Source: Xanthobacteraceae bacterium (GTDB lineage: Bacteria > Pseudomonadota > Alphaproteobacteria > Rhizobiales > Xanthobacteraceae). Taken from it: a DNA stretch of 36,699 nucleotides. A program made the position numbers and the translations under genes. Positions 6,391 through 16,282 of the stretch are shown piece after piece; position 1 is the first letter of the stretch, and every line of letters starts with the position of its first letter. The stretch covers positions 1 to 36,699 of the forward strand of contig JASHPW010000006.1 of the NCBI GenBank assembly GCA_030037895.1, written 5' to 3'. The notes below the pieces were generated by a model that had not been told where the DNA came from, searched no databases, and saw nothing but the letters and a program-made list of their open reading frames with translations.

Positions 6391-7767
6391 ATGAATTCGA
6401 TCTTCGTTGCCCGCGGATCGGCGGATGCGATCCCGATCTGGTTCGTCACCGCGGCGACCTATCCGGAGCTGCGCGAACGGCTTGACGGCAGCGCGCGCGC
6501 CTTCGCCGACGCGGCCGGCTTCGAGCCGAAGGCCGGCCGCCATCTGCTGTTGCCCGGCCAAAACGGGCTTGGCGGAGTGCTGTTCGGGCTCGAAGCCGCG
6601 GGCGAGGCGCGCGACCCGTTTCTGCCCGGGCGCCTGCCGCAGCTTTTGCCGGACGGAATCTACCGCTTCGCCAACGAGCCGCATGACGCGCGGCTCGCGG
6701 CGCTCGCTTTCGCGCTCGGCTCCTACCGCTTCACCCGCTACCGCAAATCCGGCGACCGTCGGGTCAAGCTCGATTTGCCGCAGAGCATTGATCGCGCCGA
6801 ACTCGATCGCATGGTCGAGGCGGTGACGCTGGCGCGCGATCTCATCAACACGCCTGCGAACGACATGGGACCGGCGGAGCTCGAGGAGGCAGCGCGCGCT
6901 CTTGCCGCGCGGCATGGAGCCGATGTCCGCGCGGTCGTCGGCGAGACGCTGCTGACCGGGAATTTTCCGTTGATCCACGCCGTTGGCCGCGCCGGTGCGC
7001 GCGCGCCGCGGCTGATCGAGCTTACGTGGGGCGAAGGTGGACATCCGCGCGTGACGCTCGTCGGCAAGGGCGTCTGCTTCGACTCGGGCGGCCTCGACAT
7101 CAAACCCGAGAACGCGATGCTGCTGATGAAGAAGGACATGGGCGGCGCGGCGAGCGTGCTCGCGCTCGCGCACATGATCATGGATCGCGGATTGAAGGTG
7201 TCGCTCACCGTATTGATTCCGGCGGTCGAGAATTCGATTTCCGGCGCTGCTTTCCGCCCGCGCGACGTCTATCGCGCGCGCAACGGGCTCAGCGTCGAGG
7301 TCGGCAACACCGACGCGGAGGGGCGGCTCGTTCTCGCCGACGCGTTGGCGCTTGCCGACGAGCGCGCGCCGGAGCTTCTGGTCGACATCGGCACCTTGAC
7401 CGGCGCCGCGCGCGTCGCCCTCGGCCCTGACGTGCCGCCCTTCTACACCGACGACGAGGCACTCGCGGCGGCGCTCGCGCGCCACGCCGCAACGGAAAAC
7501 GATCCGCTCTGGCGGCTGCCGTTGTGGCAGCCCTACAACGCGCTGCTCGACTCGAAGGTCGCGGACTTGAACAATGTCGGCACCGGCAATTTCGCCGGCT
7601 CGATCGTCTGCGCCCTGTTCCTCAAGCGCTTTGTCGCGGCGGCGAAAGCCTGGCTGCACGTCGATATTTATGCCTGGACGCCGGCGGATAAACCGGGCCG
7701 GCCCGAGGGCGGCGAATGTCAGGCCGCGCGCGCCCTCTATGCGCTGCTCGCCGAGCGTTACGGCTGA
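6391..7767 (+). CDS. Leucyl aminopeptidase family (M17) metallopeptidase
   Basis: A 458-residue cytosolic aminopeptidase. The catalytic domain (from about 140) has the M17 metal and active-site residues: Lys226 and Asp231 in VGKGVCFDSGG, Asp249 in MKKDMGGAA, and the signature NTDAEGRLVLADAL at 306-319 carrying the Asp and Glu ligands and the catalytic Arg. The family forms hexamers and removes N-terminal residues from peptides with two divalent metals. The start at 6391 is the first ATG in frame after the stem-loop. The following nlpC/P60 gene begins 14 bases after the stop, so the two are probably cotranscribed; this pair is common in related genomes. Confidence 0.92.
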   Translation: MNSIFVARGSADAIPIWFVTAATYPELRERLDGSARAFADAAGFEPKAGRHLLLPGQNGLGGVLFGLEAAGEARDPFLPGRLPQLLPDGIYRFANEPHDARLAALAFALGSYRFTRYRKSGDRRVKLDLPQSIDRAELDRMVEAVTLARDLINTPANDMGPAELEEAARALAARHGADVRAVVGETLLTGNFPLIHAVGRAGARAPRLIELTWGEGGHPRVTLVGKGVCFDSGGLDIKPENAMLLMKKDMGGAASVLALAHMIMDRGLKVSLTVLIPAVENSISGAAFRPRDVYRARNGLSVEVGNTDAEGRLVLADALALADERAPELLVDIGTLTGAARVALGPDVPPFYTDDEALAAALARHAATENDPLWRLPLWQPYNALLDSKVADLNNVGTGNFAGSIVCALFLKRFVAAAKAWLHVDIYAWTPADKPGRPEGGECQAARALYALLAERYG

Positions 7768-7781
7768 GCGGGAGAGGAGCG

Positions 7782-8639
7782 ATGCGCGCCTTCGATCCCC
7801 GCGTGACGCCGGCCCGCGCCGATCTTGCGGCGAAGGAGCTTGAAGGCAAAGTCGCGGCGCCGCGCTATGTCGAAGGCCGCAGCTATGAAGTGATCGACCC
7901 GCAGGCGCCGCTGCGGCGCGAGCCGACGCCCGAGGTGCCGCTCGCCACCGAGGCGCTCAAGGGCGAACGCGTCACCATCTACGATGCGAACGCGGAGGGC
8001 TGGGCCTGGGGCCAGCTCGCGGCGGACGGCTATGTCGGCTGGCTGCCGGCCAACGCGCTGGTGCCGCCCGACGCGCCGCCGACGCACAAGGTCGCGGCGT
8101 TGCGCAGCTTCGCCTTTCCCGGGCCCTCGATCAAACTCACGCCCATCGAGGCGTTGCCGTTCGGCGCGCGCCTTGCCGTCGCGCGCATCGAAAAGGGTTT
8201 GGCGGTGACGCACTCCGGCGCGTATGTTCCGGCGCCGCATCTTGCGCCGATCGATCGTGACGAAGCGGATTTCGTCGCCGTCGCCGAACGCTTCCTCGGC
8301 GCGCCGTATCTGTGGGGCGGCAAGACCGCGCTCGGACTCGATTGTTCGGGCCTGGTGCAGGTCGCGCTCGCGGCCTGTGGCATCGCCTGTCCGCGCGACA
8401 GCGACATGCAGGAGACGGCGCTCGGCACCCCGGTCGCGCAAACCGCCGAGCTTTCCGCGCTGCAACGCGGCGACCTTGTCTTCTGGAACGGCCATGTCGC
8501 CATCGTCCACCGCCACGGTTGGCTTATTCACGCCAACGCGTTCCATATGGCGGTCGTCATCGAGCGGATTGCGGAAGCCATCGCGCGCATTCGCAGCGCC
8601 GGATCCGAGGTCACCGGCGTGCGGCGGATTGCACGGTAG
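7782..8639 (+). CDS. NlpC/P60 family peptidoglycan hydrolase with SH3-like domains
   Basis: A 285-residue protein. An N-terminal part holds bacterial SH3-like repeats (about 45-155, including WAWGQLAADGYVGWLP). The C-terminal NlpC/P60 cysteine peptidase domain (about 160-285) has Cys188 in LDCSGLVQ, His238 in GHVAIVH and His250 as third residue, so the active site is complete. Such enzymes cut the gamma-D-Glu to diamino-acid bond in peptidoglycan stem peptides. No clear signal peptide is visible, which suggests action on recycled muropeptides or non-classical export. ATG at 7782 follows ggagaggag; the frame is open upstream but that part overlaps the aminopeptidase gene. Confidence 0.88.
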   Translation: MRAFDPRVTPARADLAAKELEGKVAAPRYVEGRSYEVIDPQAPLRREPTPEVPLATEALKGERVTIYDANAEGWAWGQLAADGYVGWLPANALVPPDAPPTHKVAALRSFAFPGPSIKLTPIEALPFGARLAVARIEKGLAVTHSGAYVPAPHLAPIDRDEADFVAVAERFLGAPYLWGGKTALGLDCSGLVQVALAACGIACPRDSDMQETALGTPVAQTAELSALQRGDLVFWNGHVAIVHRHGWLIHANAFHMAVVIERIAEAIARIRSAGSEVTGVRRIAR

Positions 8640-8692
8640 GAGGTGGCGTCGCCGCCTCGGGTGATCTACCTTCAAGGCTTGGAGCAAACGCA

Positions 8693-9271
8693 ATGAGCAG
8701 CACCGAGCCGGCAGCACGTTCCACCGCTGCGCAAGCCTCCGCAACGCATCCGCCGCGCCGCTTGAGCTTTTGGATCAGGGAGCTGCCTTTCACTCTGGTG
8801 TTGATCCTCACCATCGCCGGCGTCGCCTATACGAGCTTCTCCAAGAAGCCGATCGTCGGTTATTGGGAGATCCTCGCGCCGATCATCGCGCTTGTCTGCG
8901 TCGGCGCCGGTTGGCAGGAGGCGGCCGACAAAACCGGGCGATTGCGCCTGGTGGTGACGCAAGCGCTGCATTGGTTTGCGTTCCTCTTGGTTATGAACAT
9001 GCTGTTGCTGCCGAGCGTGCAAAGAAATTTCAGCGCCAGCGCGACGGCGCTCGCGATTTTCACTTTGTTGGCGCTCGGGGCCTTTACCGCCGGCATACAG
9101 GTCCTGTCCTGGCAAGTCTGTCTGCTCGGGTTGATCATGGCGTTCGGTATTCCGGCCATCGCCTGGATCGAAAATTCGGCCTTGCTGTTGGTGCTGCTGG
9201 CGGCGGTCGTTATCGGTATCGGCGTCGTAATCTGGTGGCATTGGCATGAAAGGCGCGCGCGCGAGGGATGA
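8693..9271 (+). CDS. Small multi-pass inner-membrane protein of unknown function
   Basis: A 192-residue protein with a polar 30-residue N-terminus and about five hydrophobic segments (roughly residues 29-50, 58-75, 90-110, 117-140 and 150-182), ending in the basic tail WWHWHERRAREG. I do not recognise a characterised family. The ATG at 8693 follows ggag with 8-base spacing, 53 bases after the NlpC/P60 stop, so it may be the third gene of that operon. The 190 bases that follow, up to the cytochrome gene, show no further gene; a tataac at 9381 could be a -10 for the cytochrome but lacks a well-spaced -35. Confidence 0.65.
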   Translation: MSSTEPAARSTAAQASATHPPRRLSFWIRELPFTLVLILTIAGVAYTSFSKKPIVGYWEILAPIIALVCVGAGWQEAADKTGRLRLVVTQALHWFAFLLVMNMLLLPSVQRNFSASATALAIFTLLALGAFTAGIQVLSWQVCLLGLIMAFGIPAIAWIENSALLLVLLAAVVIGIGVVIWWHWHERRAREG

Positions 9272-9461
9272 CGACTCCCGCAAGGCCATTCAGACGATGG
9301 GACGGATTGGATTACGTGATAGCAACGAAAAAGTTGGGCAAACGCCTCAAGTTTACGCCCTTGCCTTTCATTAGAACCAGTATAACCTCCCTTTCGCGCG
9401 ATGAACTCGCGCAGCAACCTCTATTGAGAATCAAAAGGTTGCAAAAAGGGGAGGGGGTATC

Positions 9462-10001
9462 ATGCGACTTTCAGTTGCCGCTGTTGCCATCGGCGTTGTC
9501 GGCGCGGCCGCTCTTGCCGCGGGAACGATTTTTTTGTCGCGCGCTCACGCCGAGTCGCAGATCGAGCGCGGCAAGTACCTGGTCACGCTCGCAAGCTGCA
9601 ACGACTGCCACACGCCCGGATTCTTCCTGGGCAAACCGGACATGTCCAAGTATCTCGGCGGGTCGGACGTGGCGTTCGAGATCCCGGGTCTCGGCGCCTT
9701 CGCCGGCAGGAATATCACTCCGGACGAGGAGACCGGGATCGGCAACTGGACCGACGAGCAAATCGCGACGGCGATTACCACGGGAAAGCGCCCGGACGGC
9801 CGCCAATTGGCGCCGATCATGCCCTATCACGCGTTTTCCTACATGACCAAAGAGGACGTGGCGGCCATCATCGCATTTCTCCACAGCATACCGGCGGTCA
9901 AGCACGAGGTGGTCGGGCCGTTCAAGCCGGGCGAGAAGAACACGCTGTTCACGTTCAGAGTCCTGCCGCCCGGCGAGACGGTCGCGCAAGCGCCGAAATG
10001 A
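9462..10001 (+). CDS. Exported monohaem cytochrome c
   Basis: A 179-residue protein with an N-terminal hydrophobic signal (residues 4-24, AHA before Glu31 as probable cleavage site) and one haem-binding CNDCH at 46-50. The segments NITPDEETGIGNWTDEQ and IMPYHAFSYMTKEDVAAI are typical of small cytochromes c related to the C-terminal haem domains of dehydrogenase cytochrome subunits; a Met in this region is the likely axial ligand. It would carry electrons in the periplasm. A strong aaaaaggggaggggg ribosome site precedes the ATG. No partner dehydrogenase is adjacent, so the electron donor is unknown. Confidence 0.85.
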   Translation: MRLSVAAVAIGVVGAAALAAGTIFLSRAHAESQIERGKYLVTLASCNDCHTPGFFLGKPDMSKYLGGSDVAFEIPGLGAFAGRNITPDEETGIGNWTDEQIATAITTGKRPDGRQLAPIMPYHAFSYMTKEDVAAIIAFLHSIPAVKHEVVGPFKPGEKNTLFTFRVLPPGETVAQAPK

Positions 10002-10038
10002 CGCGTGATCGGAATTCTGCCCGATTGATTCCTGATTT

Positions 10039-10137
10039 GTCATTCCGGGGCCGAGCGAAGCGAGGAGCCGGGAATCCATAACCCAGCGCAAGGAATATGG
10101 ATTCCGGACTCGCCGCTTCGCGGCGATCCGGAATGAC
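10039..10137. repeat. Palindromic intergenic element, gtcattccgg type
   Basis: Outer arms gtcattccgg (10039-10048) and ccggaatgac (10128-10137) enclose inner arms ggaatccata (10071-10080) and tatggattcc (10096-10105), plus a small gccgcttcgcggc hairpin at 10112-10124. This cruciform-like layout matches, from memory, an abundant repeat of Bradyrhizobiaceae and relatives. It separates the convergent cytochrome and yejF genes and fills most of the 256-base gap; the rest of the gap shows no gene. Confidence 0.75.
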
Positions 10138-10257
10138 GGCGAACTGATCAACCGGATTCGGTGTGATTTATCGTCCGCTCGGTCCAGCGGCGGCGGGAGT
10201 CGAGCATCATAACGTGCCAACGGCCGGGTCCCCGTCGCCGGGGGGACGAGCGGACGA

Positions 10258-11889
10258 CTACTGCGCCACTACGCCCGCGGGCGCGGTCTCCAGATTGAAT
10301 GCGGCGGCGAACAGCGCGCGCGTATAATCGCTTTTGGGGTGGCGGAACAGCTCGGCGGCCTCGCCCGCCTCCACCACCTTGCCTTGCTGCATCACCACCA
10401 GCCGGCTCGCCAACGCGGCGACGACCCGCAGATCGTGCGAGATGAACAGATAAGTCAGATTGCGCCGCTTCTGCAGGTCGCGGAGGAGATCGACCATCTG
10501 CGACTGGATCAGCATATCGAGCGCGCTCGTCGGCTCGTCGAGCACGACGAAGCTCGGCTCGAGCACGACCGCGCGCGCGACCGCGATGCGCTGGCGCTGG
10601 CCGCCGGAAAATTCATGCGGGAAGCGGAAGCGCGTCGCCGGGTCGAGCCCGACGTCGGCCAGCGCGCGGATGACGCGCTCGTCGCGCTCGCGCTCGGCCA
10701 TGCGCGGATGGTGCACCTTCAGTCCTTCCTTGATGATCTCGGCGACCGACAGGCGCGGGGAGAGCGAGCCGTAGGGGTCCTGGAACACGATCTGCATGTC
10801 GCGGCGGAACGGACGCATCTCCCGGAAGCGCAGGCCCTGCAGCTTGTTGCCCATGAACACGATCGGCCCGTCCGACGAAATGAGCCGTAGGATGGCGAGG
10901 CCGAGCGAGGTCTTGCCGGAGCCGGATTCGCCGACGACGCCGAGCGTTTCGCCCTTGCGCAGCGCGATCGACACTCCGTCGACCGCCTTGATATGGCCGA
11001 CGACTCGGCGCAGCACGCCGCGCTTGATCGGGAACCAGACTTTGAGGTCGGTCGTCTCCAGCACCATCGGCGCGTCAGGTTGCGGCGGCGCGGGGTCGGG
11101 CTTCGGCTCGGCGACGAGCAGCGCGCGCGTATAGGGGTGCTCGGGCGCCGCAAAGATGCGCTCGACCGCGCCTTGCTCGACGATACGGCCTTCCTTCATG
11201 ACGCAGACCCTGTCGGCGATCTTGCGCACGATGCCGAGATCGTGGGTGATGAACAGAAGCGACATGCCGAGCCGCTTCTTGATGTCTCTGAGGAGTTCGA
11301 TGATCTGCGCCTGGACGGTGACGTCGAGCGCGGTGGTCGGCTCGTCGGCGATGAGCAGGTCCGGCTCGTTGGCGAGCGCCATGGCGATCATCACCCGCTG
11401 GCGCTGGCCGCCCGAGAGCTGATGCGGATAGCTGCCGAGGCGGCTTTGCGGATCGGGAATGCCGACCTGGGCGAGCACCTCGACGGTGCGCCGGCGCGCG
11501 GGCTCGCCGGTGAGGCCCCGATGCAGCAGCAGAATTTCGCCGATCTGCTTCTCGATCGTGTGCAGTGGGTTGAGCGAGGTCATCGGCTCCTGGAAGACGA
11601 TGGTGATGTCATCGCCGCGCACGCGCCGCATGTCGCGCTCGGAGAGCCGCAGCAGGTCGCGGCCCTTGAAGACGACGCTGCCGGAGGGATGCCGCGCCGT
11701 CGGATAGGGCAGGAGCTTGAGGATCGAGAGCGCCGTCACCGATTTTCCGGAACCAGATTCGCCGACAAGCCCCACGGTCTCGCCTGTGCCGATGTCGAAC
11801 GAGACGCGGTCGACGGCGAGCGTCTCCTGCCCGCCGCCGTGGCGGAAGGCGACCGCGAGGTCGCGGATGGAGAGCAAGGGCTCGGTCAT
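10258..11889 (-). CDS. yejF: Peptide ABC transporter, double ATP-binding protein
   Basis: A 543-residue protein made of two fused ABC ATPase domains. Each has a Walker A ([24 protein letters not shown]), a signature ([16 protein letters not shown]) and a Walker B ([24 protein letters not shown]), so both sites look active. The C-terminal oligopeptide-type zinc-less extensions EHPYTRALL and KSDYTRALF follow each domain. It powers uptake of peptides through YejB-YejE; in enterobacteria the system imports microcin C, and in rhizobia it influences tolerance of host peptides. It is the last gene of the minus-strand yej operon, 44 bases after yejE. Confidence 0.93.
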   Translation of the reverse strand: MTEPLLSIRDLAVAFRHGGGQETLAVDRVSFDIGTGETVGLVGESGSGKSVTALSILKLLPYPTARHPSGSVVFKGRDLLRLSERDMRRVRGDDITIVFQEPMTSLNPLHTIEKQIGEILLLHRGLTGEPARRRTVEVLAQVGIPDPQSRLGSYPHQLSGGQRQRVMIAMALANEPDLLIADEPTTALDVTVQAQIIELLRDIKKRLGMSLLFITHDLGIVRKIADRVCVMKEGRIVEQGAVERIFAAPEHPYTRALLVAEPKPDPAPPQPDAPMVLETTDLKVWFPIKRGVLRRVVGHIKAVDGVSIALRKGETLGVVGESGSGKTSLGLAILRLISSDGPIVFMGNKLQGLRFREMRPFRRDMQIVFQDPYGSLSPRLSVAEIIKEGLKVHHPRMAERERDERVIRALADVGLDPATRFRFPHEFSGGQRQRIAVARAVVLEPSFVVLDEPTSALDMLIQSQMVDLLRDLQKRRNLTYLFISHDLRVVAALASRLVVMQQGKVVEAGEAAELFRHPKSDYTRALFAAAFNLETAPAGVVAQ

Positions 11890-11933
11890 TTATTCTCGCC
11901 GCAAAGCCGCCGCTGCAAGCAGGTCAGTTCGCA

Positions 11934-13115
11934 TTATGCGTAGGTCTTTCTCGGATCGAAAGCGTCGCGCACGGCTTCGCCGACGAAGATGAGGAGCGAA
12001 AGCATCAGCGCGAGGCTGAAGAAGCCGGTCAATCCGAGCCACGGCGCCTGCACGTTGGCCTTGCCCTGGGAAAGGAGTTCGCCGAGCGAGGGCGAGCCCG
12101 GCGGCAGGCCGAAGCCGAGGAAGTCGAGGGCGGTGAGCGTCATCACCGACGACGACATGATGAAGGGGACGAACGTCATCGTCGCCACCATGGCGTTCGG
12201 CAACAGGTGGCGGAACATGATGACCGCATTGGACACGCCGAGGGCACGCGCCGCCATGATGTATTCGAAATTGCGGCCGCGCAGGAACTCGGCGCGCACC
12301 AGCCCGACGAGCCGCACCCACGAGAACAACAAAAGAATGCCGAGCAGCACGAAGAAGCCGGGGACCAGCACCGATGAGATGATGAGCAGGAGATAAAGCT
12401 CGGGCACCGAGGTCCAGATTTCGATAAAGCGCTGGAACAGAAGATCGGTCCAGCCGCCGAAATAGCCCTGCACGGCGCCGGCGGCGACGCCGATGATCGA
12501 CGACACGACGGTCAGGACGAGGCCGAACAACACCGAGATGCGGAAGCCGTAGATGAGCCGCGCCAACACGTCGCGGCCCTGGTCGTCGGTGCCGAGCCAA
12601 TTGTATTCGAGATCGCGGCAGCCGTGGAGGTGCTTGCGCTCGACCACGGGCTTGCATTGCGCTTCGCTCAAAAGCCAAGTCGGCGGCGACGGCGCCGGCG
12701 TCGGCAGGTCGAGGTTGTGGGTGTCGTAGGAATAGCGGATCGGCGGCCAGATCATGCTGCCGCCTTTGTCCGCGATCAGCTTCTGCACGTAGGGATCGCG
12801 GTAGTCCGCCGCGGTCTCGAAGTCGCCGCCGAAGGCGGTCTCCGGATAGGTGAAGAAGACGGGAAAGTAGGATTTGCCGTCGTAGCGCACATAGAGCGGC
12901 TTGTCGTTGGCGATGAACTCGGCGCCAAGCGAGATCACGAACAGGACGATGAAGATCCAGAACGACCAGTAACCGCGCCGATTGGTCTTGAAGTTCTGCC
13001 AGCGCCGCATGGCGAGCGGCGAGAGCGCGACGCGGCGGGCCGCGGGCAAAACGGCGAGGCCGAGCGGCCCGACCGCCGTGGTGTCCGGCGTCTGGGCGCC
13101 GAGTCTCGCCTCCAC
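11934..13115 (-). CDS. yejE: Peptide ABC transporter permease
   Basis: A 393-residue inner-membrane permease of the DppC/OppC class. The N-terminal transmembrane helix (FWIFIVLFVISLGAEF) is followed by a long periplasmic insert of about 150 residues containing WPPIRYSYDTHN, which marks YejE, and then five helices. The EAA loop is RALGVSNAVIMFRHLLPN. It pairs with YejB to form the channel. The gene starts one base after the yejB stop, and yejF follows. A GTG or internal start is not needed; residues MEARLGAQTP to about 30 form a cytoplasmic lead before LSPLAMRRWQNFK, where many homologues begin. Confidence 0.92.
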   Translation of the reverse strand: MEARLGAQTPDTTAVGPLGLAVLPAARRVALSPLAMRRWQNFKTNRRGYWSFWIFIVLFVISLGAEFIANDKPLYVRYDGKSYFPVFFTYPETAFGGDFETAADYRDPYVQKLIADKGGSMIWPPIRYSYDTHNLDLPTPAPSPPTWLLSEAQCKPVVERKHLHGCRDLEYNWLGTDDQGRDVLARLIYGFRISVLFGLVLTVVSSIIGVAAGAVQGYFGGWTDLLFQRFIEIWTSVPELYLLLIISSVLVPGFFVLLGILLLFSWVRLVGLVRAEFLRGRNFEYIMAARALGVSNAVIMFRHLLPNAMVATMTFVPFIMSSSVMTLTALDFLGFGLPPGSPSLGELLSQGKANVQAPWLGLTGFFSLALMLSLLIFVGEAVRDAFDPRKTYA

Positions 13116-13116
13116 G

Positions 13117-14244
13117 TCACACCTCCCGCGTCTCGAAATCGATGCGCGGATCGATCCAGGTGTAGGTCAGGTCGGAAATCAGGTTCACGACCAGGCCGAT
13201 GAGCGCGAAAATGTAAAGATTGGCGAACACGACCGGATAGTCGCGGTTGAGCACGCTCTCGAAACTCAGGAGCCCGAGGCCGTCGAGCGAGAAAATGGTC
13301 TCGATCAAGAGCGAGCCGGCGAAGAAGGCGCCGACGAAGGCGCCGGGGAAGCCGGCGATCACCAACAGCATGGCGTTGCGGAAAATATGGCCGTAGAGCA
13401 CCTGCCGCTCGGAGCAGCCCTTGGCCCGTGCGGTGAGCACGTATTGCTTGCGCATCTCCTCGAGGAACGAGTTTTTGGTGAGCAGCGTCATGGTGGCGAA
13501 GGCGGCAAGCCCCATGGAGACGATCGGCAGCGTCAAGTGCCAGAAGTAATCGAGGATTTTGTGCCACCAGGGAAATTGCGCCCAATCGTCGGAGGTCAGG
13601 CCGCGGAGCGGAAAGATGTCGAGGAAGGAGCCGCCGGCGAACAGGATGATGAGCAGGATGGCGAACAGGAATCCGGGAATGGCGTAGCCGACGATGATGA
13701 CGCCGGAGGTCCACATGTCGAACTGCGAGCCGTCGCGCACCGCCTTGCGGATGCCGAGCGGGATCGAGATCAGGTAGCTGATGAGCGTCATCCAGACGCC
13801 GAGCGAGATCGAGACCGGCAGCTTCTCCTTGATCAGCTCAAGCACGCTCACGTCGCGGAAATAGCTCTTGCCGAAATCGAAGCGCAGGTAGTTCCAGAGC
13901 ATGAGGAAGAAACGCTGGTAGGCCGGCTTGTCGAAGCCGAACTGCTTTTCCAGGCTCTTGATGAATTCCGGATCGAGCCCCTCCGCGCCGCGATATTTGG
14001 CGTTGACGGCGTTGAGCTGGGAGCCGCCCTGCAGCGCGCCGCGGGCGCCGAAGTCGCCGCCGGCGGAACCGGAAATGCGCGAGGTGGCGCCGGTATCGAT
14101 GCCGGAAAGTTGGGCGATGACCCGTTCTACCGGGCCGCCGGGCGCGAACTGCACCACGACGAACGACACCAGCATGATCCCGAAGATCGTGGGGATCATG
14201 AGCAGGATGCGGCGGATGATGTAGGCGGCCATCGTCGGTCCCAT
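13117..14244 (-). CDS. yejB: Peptide ABC transporter permease
   Basis: A 375-residue permease of the DppB/OppB class. It begins with the typical AAYIIRRILLMIPTIFGI helix, has a 130-residue periplasmic section (GSAGGDFGARGALQGG and neighbours) that characterises YejB, then five further helices with the EAA motif RAKGCSERQVLYGHIFRN. The start at 14244 is 3 bases after a gggagggg sequence that belongs to the adjoining palindromic element; Met5 (14232) is an equally possible start and fits the family better. The gene is separated from the upstream binding-protein gene by that 110-base element. Confidence 0.92.
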   Translation of the reverse strand: MGPTMAAYIIRRILLMIPTIFGIMLVSFVVVQFAPGGPVERVIAQLSGIDTGATSRISGSAGGDFGARGALQGGSQLNAVNAKYRGAEGLDPEFIKSLEKQFGFDKPAYQRFFLMLWNYLRFDFGKSYFRDVSVLELIKEKLPVSISLGVWMTLISYLISIPLGIRKAVRDGSQFDMWTSGVIIVGYAIPGFLFAILLIILFAGGSFLDIFPLRGLTSDDWAQFPWWHKILDYFWHLTLPIVSMGLAAFATMTLLTKNSFLEEMRKQYVLTARAKGCSERQVLYGHIFRNAMLLVIAGFPGAFVGAFFAGSLLIETIFSLDGLGLLSFESVLNRDYPVVFANLYIFALIGLVVNLISDLTYTWIDPRIDFETREV

Positions 14245-14246
14245 GG

Positions 14247-14354
14247 TCCCCTCCCGCTTGGGGGAGGGGTGGGGGTGGAGGTCCTGGGTCTATCATTTTC
14301 GGCGCCGCTTTTGCGTCGCCGCACCACCCCCTCCCCAACCCTCAAGGGGGAGGG
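14247..14354. repeat. Large palindromic element between yejA' and yejB
   Basis: ccctcccgcttgggggaggg (from 14248) and its continuation gtgggggtgg are matched in reverse by ccaccccctccccaaccctc and aagggggaggg (14323-14354). Both arms also contain their own small hairpin around cttg. The class resembles dispersed palindromic units of Hyphomicrobiales. Because it lies inside the yej transcript on the minus strand it would fold as RNA and could affect the relative yield of binding protein and permease. Confidence 0.75.
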
Positions 14355-14378
14355 AGCAGTTCGATGTGCCCCCGCACT

Positions 14379-16253
14379 TTACCCCGCCCGCTGGATTCTC
14401 GCCGCCTTGTCGAAATCATACCACCAGGTGTCCGGGATGCCGCGGAAGTAGCGCGGCTGCCGCGCCGGCCGTCCGAAAACGTCCCAATAGGCGATCCAAT
14501 GCGAGGGCTTGTACCAATGCGGTATCCAATAGCGGCCGGCGCGGATGACGCGGTCGAGCGCACGGCAGGCGGTGACCAAGGCCGGGCGCGTCGGCGCGGC
14601 GATGGCGGCGTCGATCAGCGCGTCGACCGCCGGGTCGGCGATGCCGGCGAGGTTGTTCGAGCCTTTCAGCGCCGCCGCCTGTGAGGAAAAGAATGAACGC
14701 AGCGAATCGCCGGGCGTCGCCGAGAAGCTGAACCGATCGACGGTGATGTCGAAATCGAAGCCGTCGCGCCGCGCACGGTACTGCACCGGATCGACGATGC
14801 GCAAAGTCGCGTCGATGCCGAGGACGCCGAGATTCTTGATGAATTGCATGTGGTGCGGCTCGAACGCCGGCTCGTCGATCAAAAACTCGATGGTGACGCG
14901 CGCGCCGTCCGGCAACACGCGCTTGCCGTCCTTGACGGCGCAGCCGGCCTCCTTGAGGAGCTGCGAAGCTTTGCGCAGCAACGCGCGATCTTGGCCGGAG
15001 CCGTCGGACACCGGCGGCAGGTAAGGCTCGCCGAACACTTCGTCGGGAATATGCCCGCGGAACGGCTCCAGCAGAGCGAGCTCCGCGGCGTCCGGCTTGC
15101 CCTTCGCCATCATCTCCGAATTCTGGAACACGGAGACGGTGCGCTCGTAGGCGCCGTACATGATCGTCTTGTTGGTCCATTCGAAGTCGAAGGCGTCGCA
15201 CAGTGCCTCGCGCAGCCGCGGATCGGCGAATTTCGGCCGCCGCGTGTTGATGAACCAGCCCTGCGCGCCCGAGGGCGTGTCGTCGGGCAGCACGTCCTTC
15301 TTGACCCGGCCGCTCCTTAACGCCGGGAAATCGTAGCGCGTCGCCCAGGTGCGCGCGGTGAACTCCTCGCGAAACAGATAATTTCCGGCGGTGAAGCCCT
15401 CGAAGCCGACGTCGCGGTCGCGATAATATTCGAAACGCACGATGTCGAAATTGTTCTGGCCGCGGGCGACCGGCAGATTGGCGCCCCACCACTCCTTGAC
15501 GCGCTCATATTCGATGAAGCGGCCGGGCTCGAAGCGGCCGACCTTATAGGCACCTGATCCGAGCGGCACGTCCAGCGAGGATTCGTCGAACGGCTTTGCC
15601 GAATAATAGGCGCGGGAGAAAATCGGCAGGCCGGCGGCGAACAGCGGCACGTCGCGCGCCCGTTTCGGCGCGAAGCTCAAGGTGACGCTGGCGTCGTCGT
15701 CCGCCCTGGCGCCGACGAAATCGCGCAGCGACTGGGTGATGAGCGGGTGGCCCTTTTGCTTGAGGAGATTGAGCGAGAAGGCGACGTCATGCGCGGTGAG
15801 CCGCGAGCCGTCATGGAAGGCGGCCGCGGGGCGGATGAAAAAGCGATAGGTGAGGCCGTCGGCGGAGCGCCGCACCTTCTCGGCGGCGAGGCCGTACATG
15901 GCGTCGGGCTCGTCGCCGGAGCGCGCCATCAGCGTGGCGAAGGTGAGCTCCATGCCCTGCGCCGCGTCACCCTTGAGGATGTAGCTGTTGAGCGAGTCGA
16001 AGGTGAGGAAATTCTGGTTGTATTGCCGGTCGGGGCCGATCTGCGAAAACCTGCCGCCCTTCGGCGCATCGGGATCGACGTAACGGAAGTGATGGAAGTC
16101 GGCCGGGTAGGCGAGGTCGCCGAACGCCGACAGGCCATGCGACTCGATGTCGTCGTCGGCGCGGGCATTGCCGAAGTCGGCCCGCGCCGCGCCAAATCCG
16201 GCCATGGCGCCGGCCGCAATCTTGAGCACGCGACGACGAGTGGAATGGATCAT
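14379..16253 (-). CDS. Peptide ABC transporter substrate-binding protein (second YejA)
   Basis: A 624-residue periplasmic protein of solute-binding family 5. The start at 16253 gives a twin-arginine type signal (STRRRVLKIAAGAMAGFGAA); the longer open frame upstream runs through the palindromic repeat and is not credible. The mature part opens with HGLSAFGDLAYPADF and YVDPDAPKGG, the typical start of YejA-like proteins, and shows PLGSGAYKV and WGANLPVARGQNNFD. It is similar in layout to the neighbouring protein at 16450-18336, so this operon has two paralogous binding proteins for one transporter. Ligand is presumably oligopeptides or peptide-like compounds. Confidence 0.88.
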   Translation of the reverse strand: MIHSTRRRVLKIAAGAMAGFGAARADFGNARADDDIESHGLSAFGDLAYPADFHHFRYVDPDAPKGGRFSQIGPDRQYNQNFLTFDSLNSYILKGDAAQGMELTFATLMARSGDEPDAMYGLAAEKVRRSADGLTYRFFIRPAAAFHDGSRLTAHDVAFSLNLLKQKGHPLITQSLRDFVGARADDDASVTLSFAPKRARDVPLFAAGLPIFSRAYYSAKPFDESSLDVPLGSGAYKVGRFEPGRFIEYERVKEWWGANLPVARGQNNFDIVRFEYYRDRDVGFEGFTAGNYLFREEFTARTWATRYDFPALRSGRVKKDVLPDDTPSGAQGWFINTRRPKFADPRLREALCDAFDFEWTNKTIMYGAYERTVSVFQNSEMMAKGKPDAAELALLEPFRGHIPDEVFGEPYLPPVSDGSGQDRALLRKASQLLKEAGCAVKDGKRVLPDGARVTIEFLIDEPAFEPHHMQFIKNLGVLGIDATLRIVDPVQYRARRDGFDFDITVDRFSFSATPGDSLRSFFSSQAAALKGSNNLAGIADPAVDALIDAAIAAPTRPALVTACRALDRVIRAGRYWIPHWYKPSHWIAYWDVFGRPARQPRYFRGIPDTWWYDFDKAARIQRAG

Positions 16254-16282
16254 GCGCTTTCGCCAAGGCGAGCGATGAATGG

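Noticed and set aside
9352-9386. A sigma-70 promoter for the cytochrome c gene at 9462
   Set aside because: tataac at 9381 is good, but ttgcct lies only 14 bases upstream and no other -35 fits.
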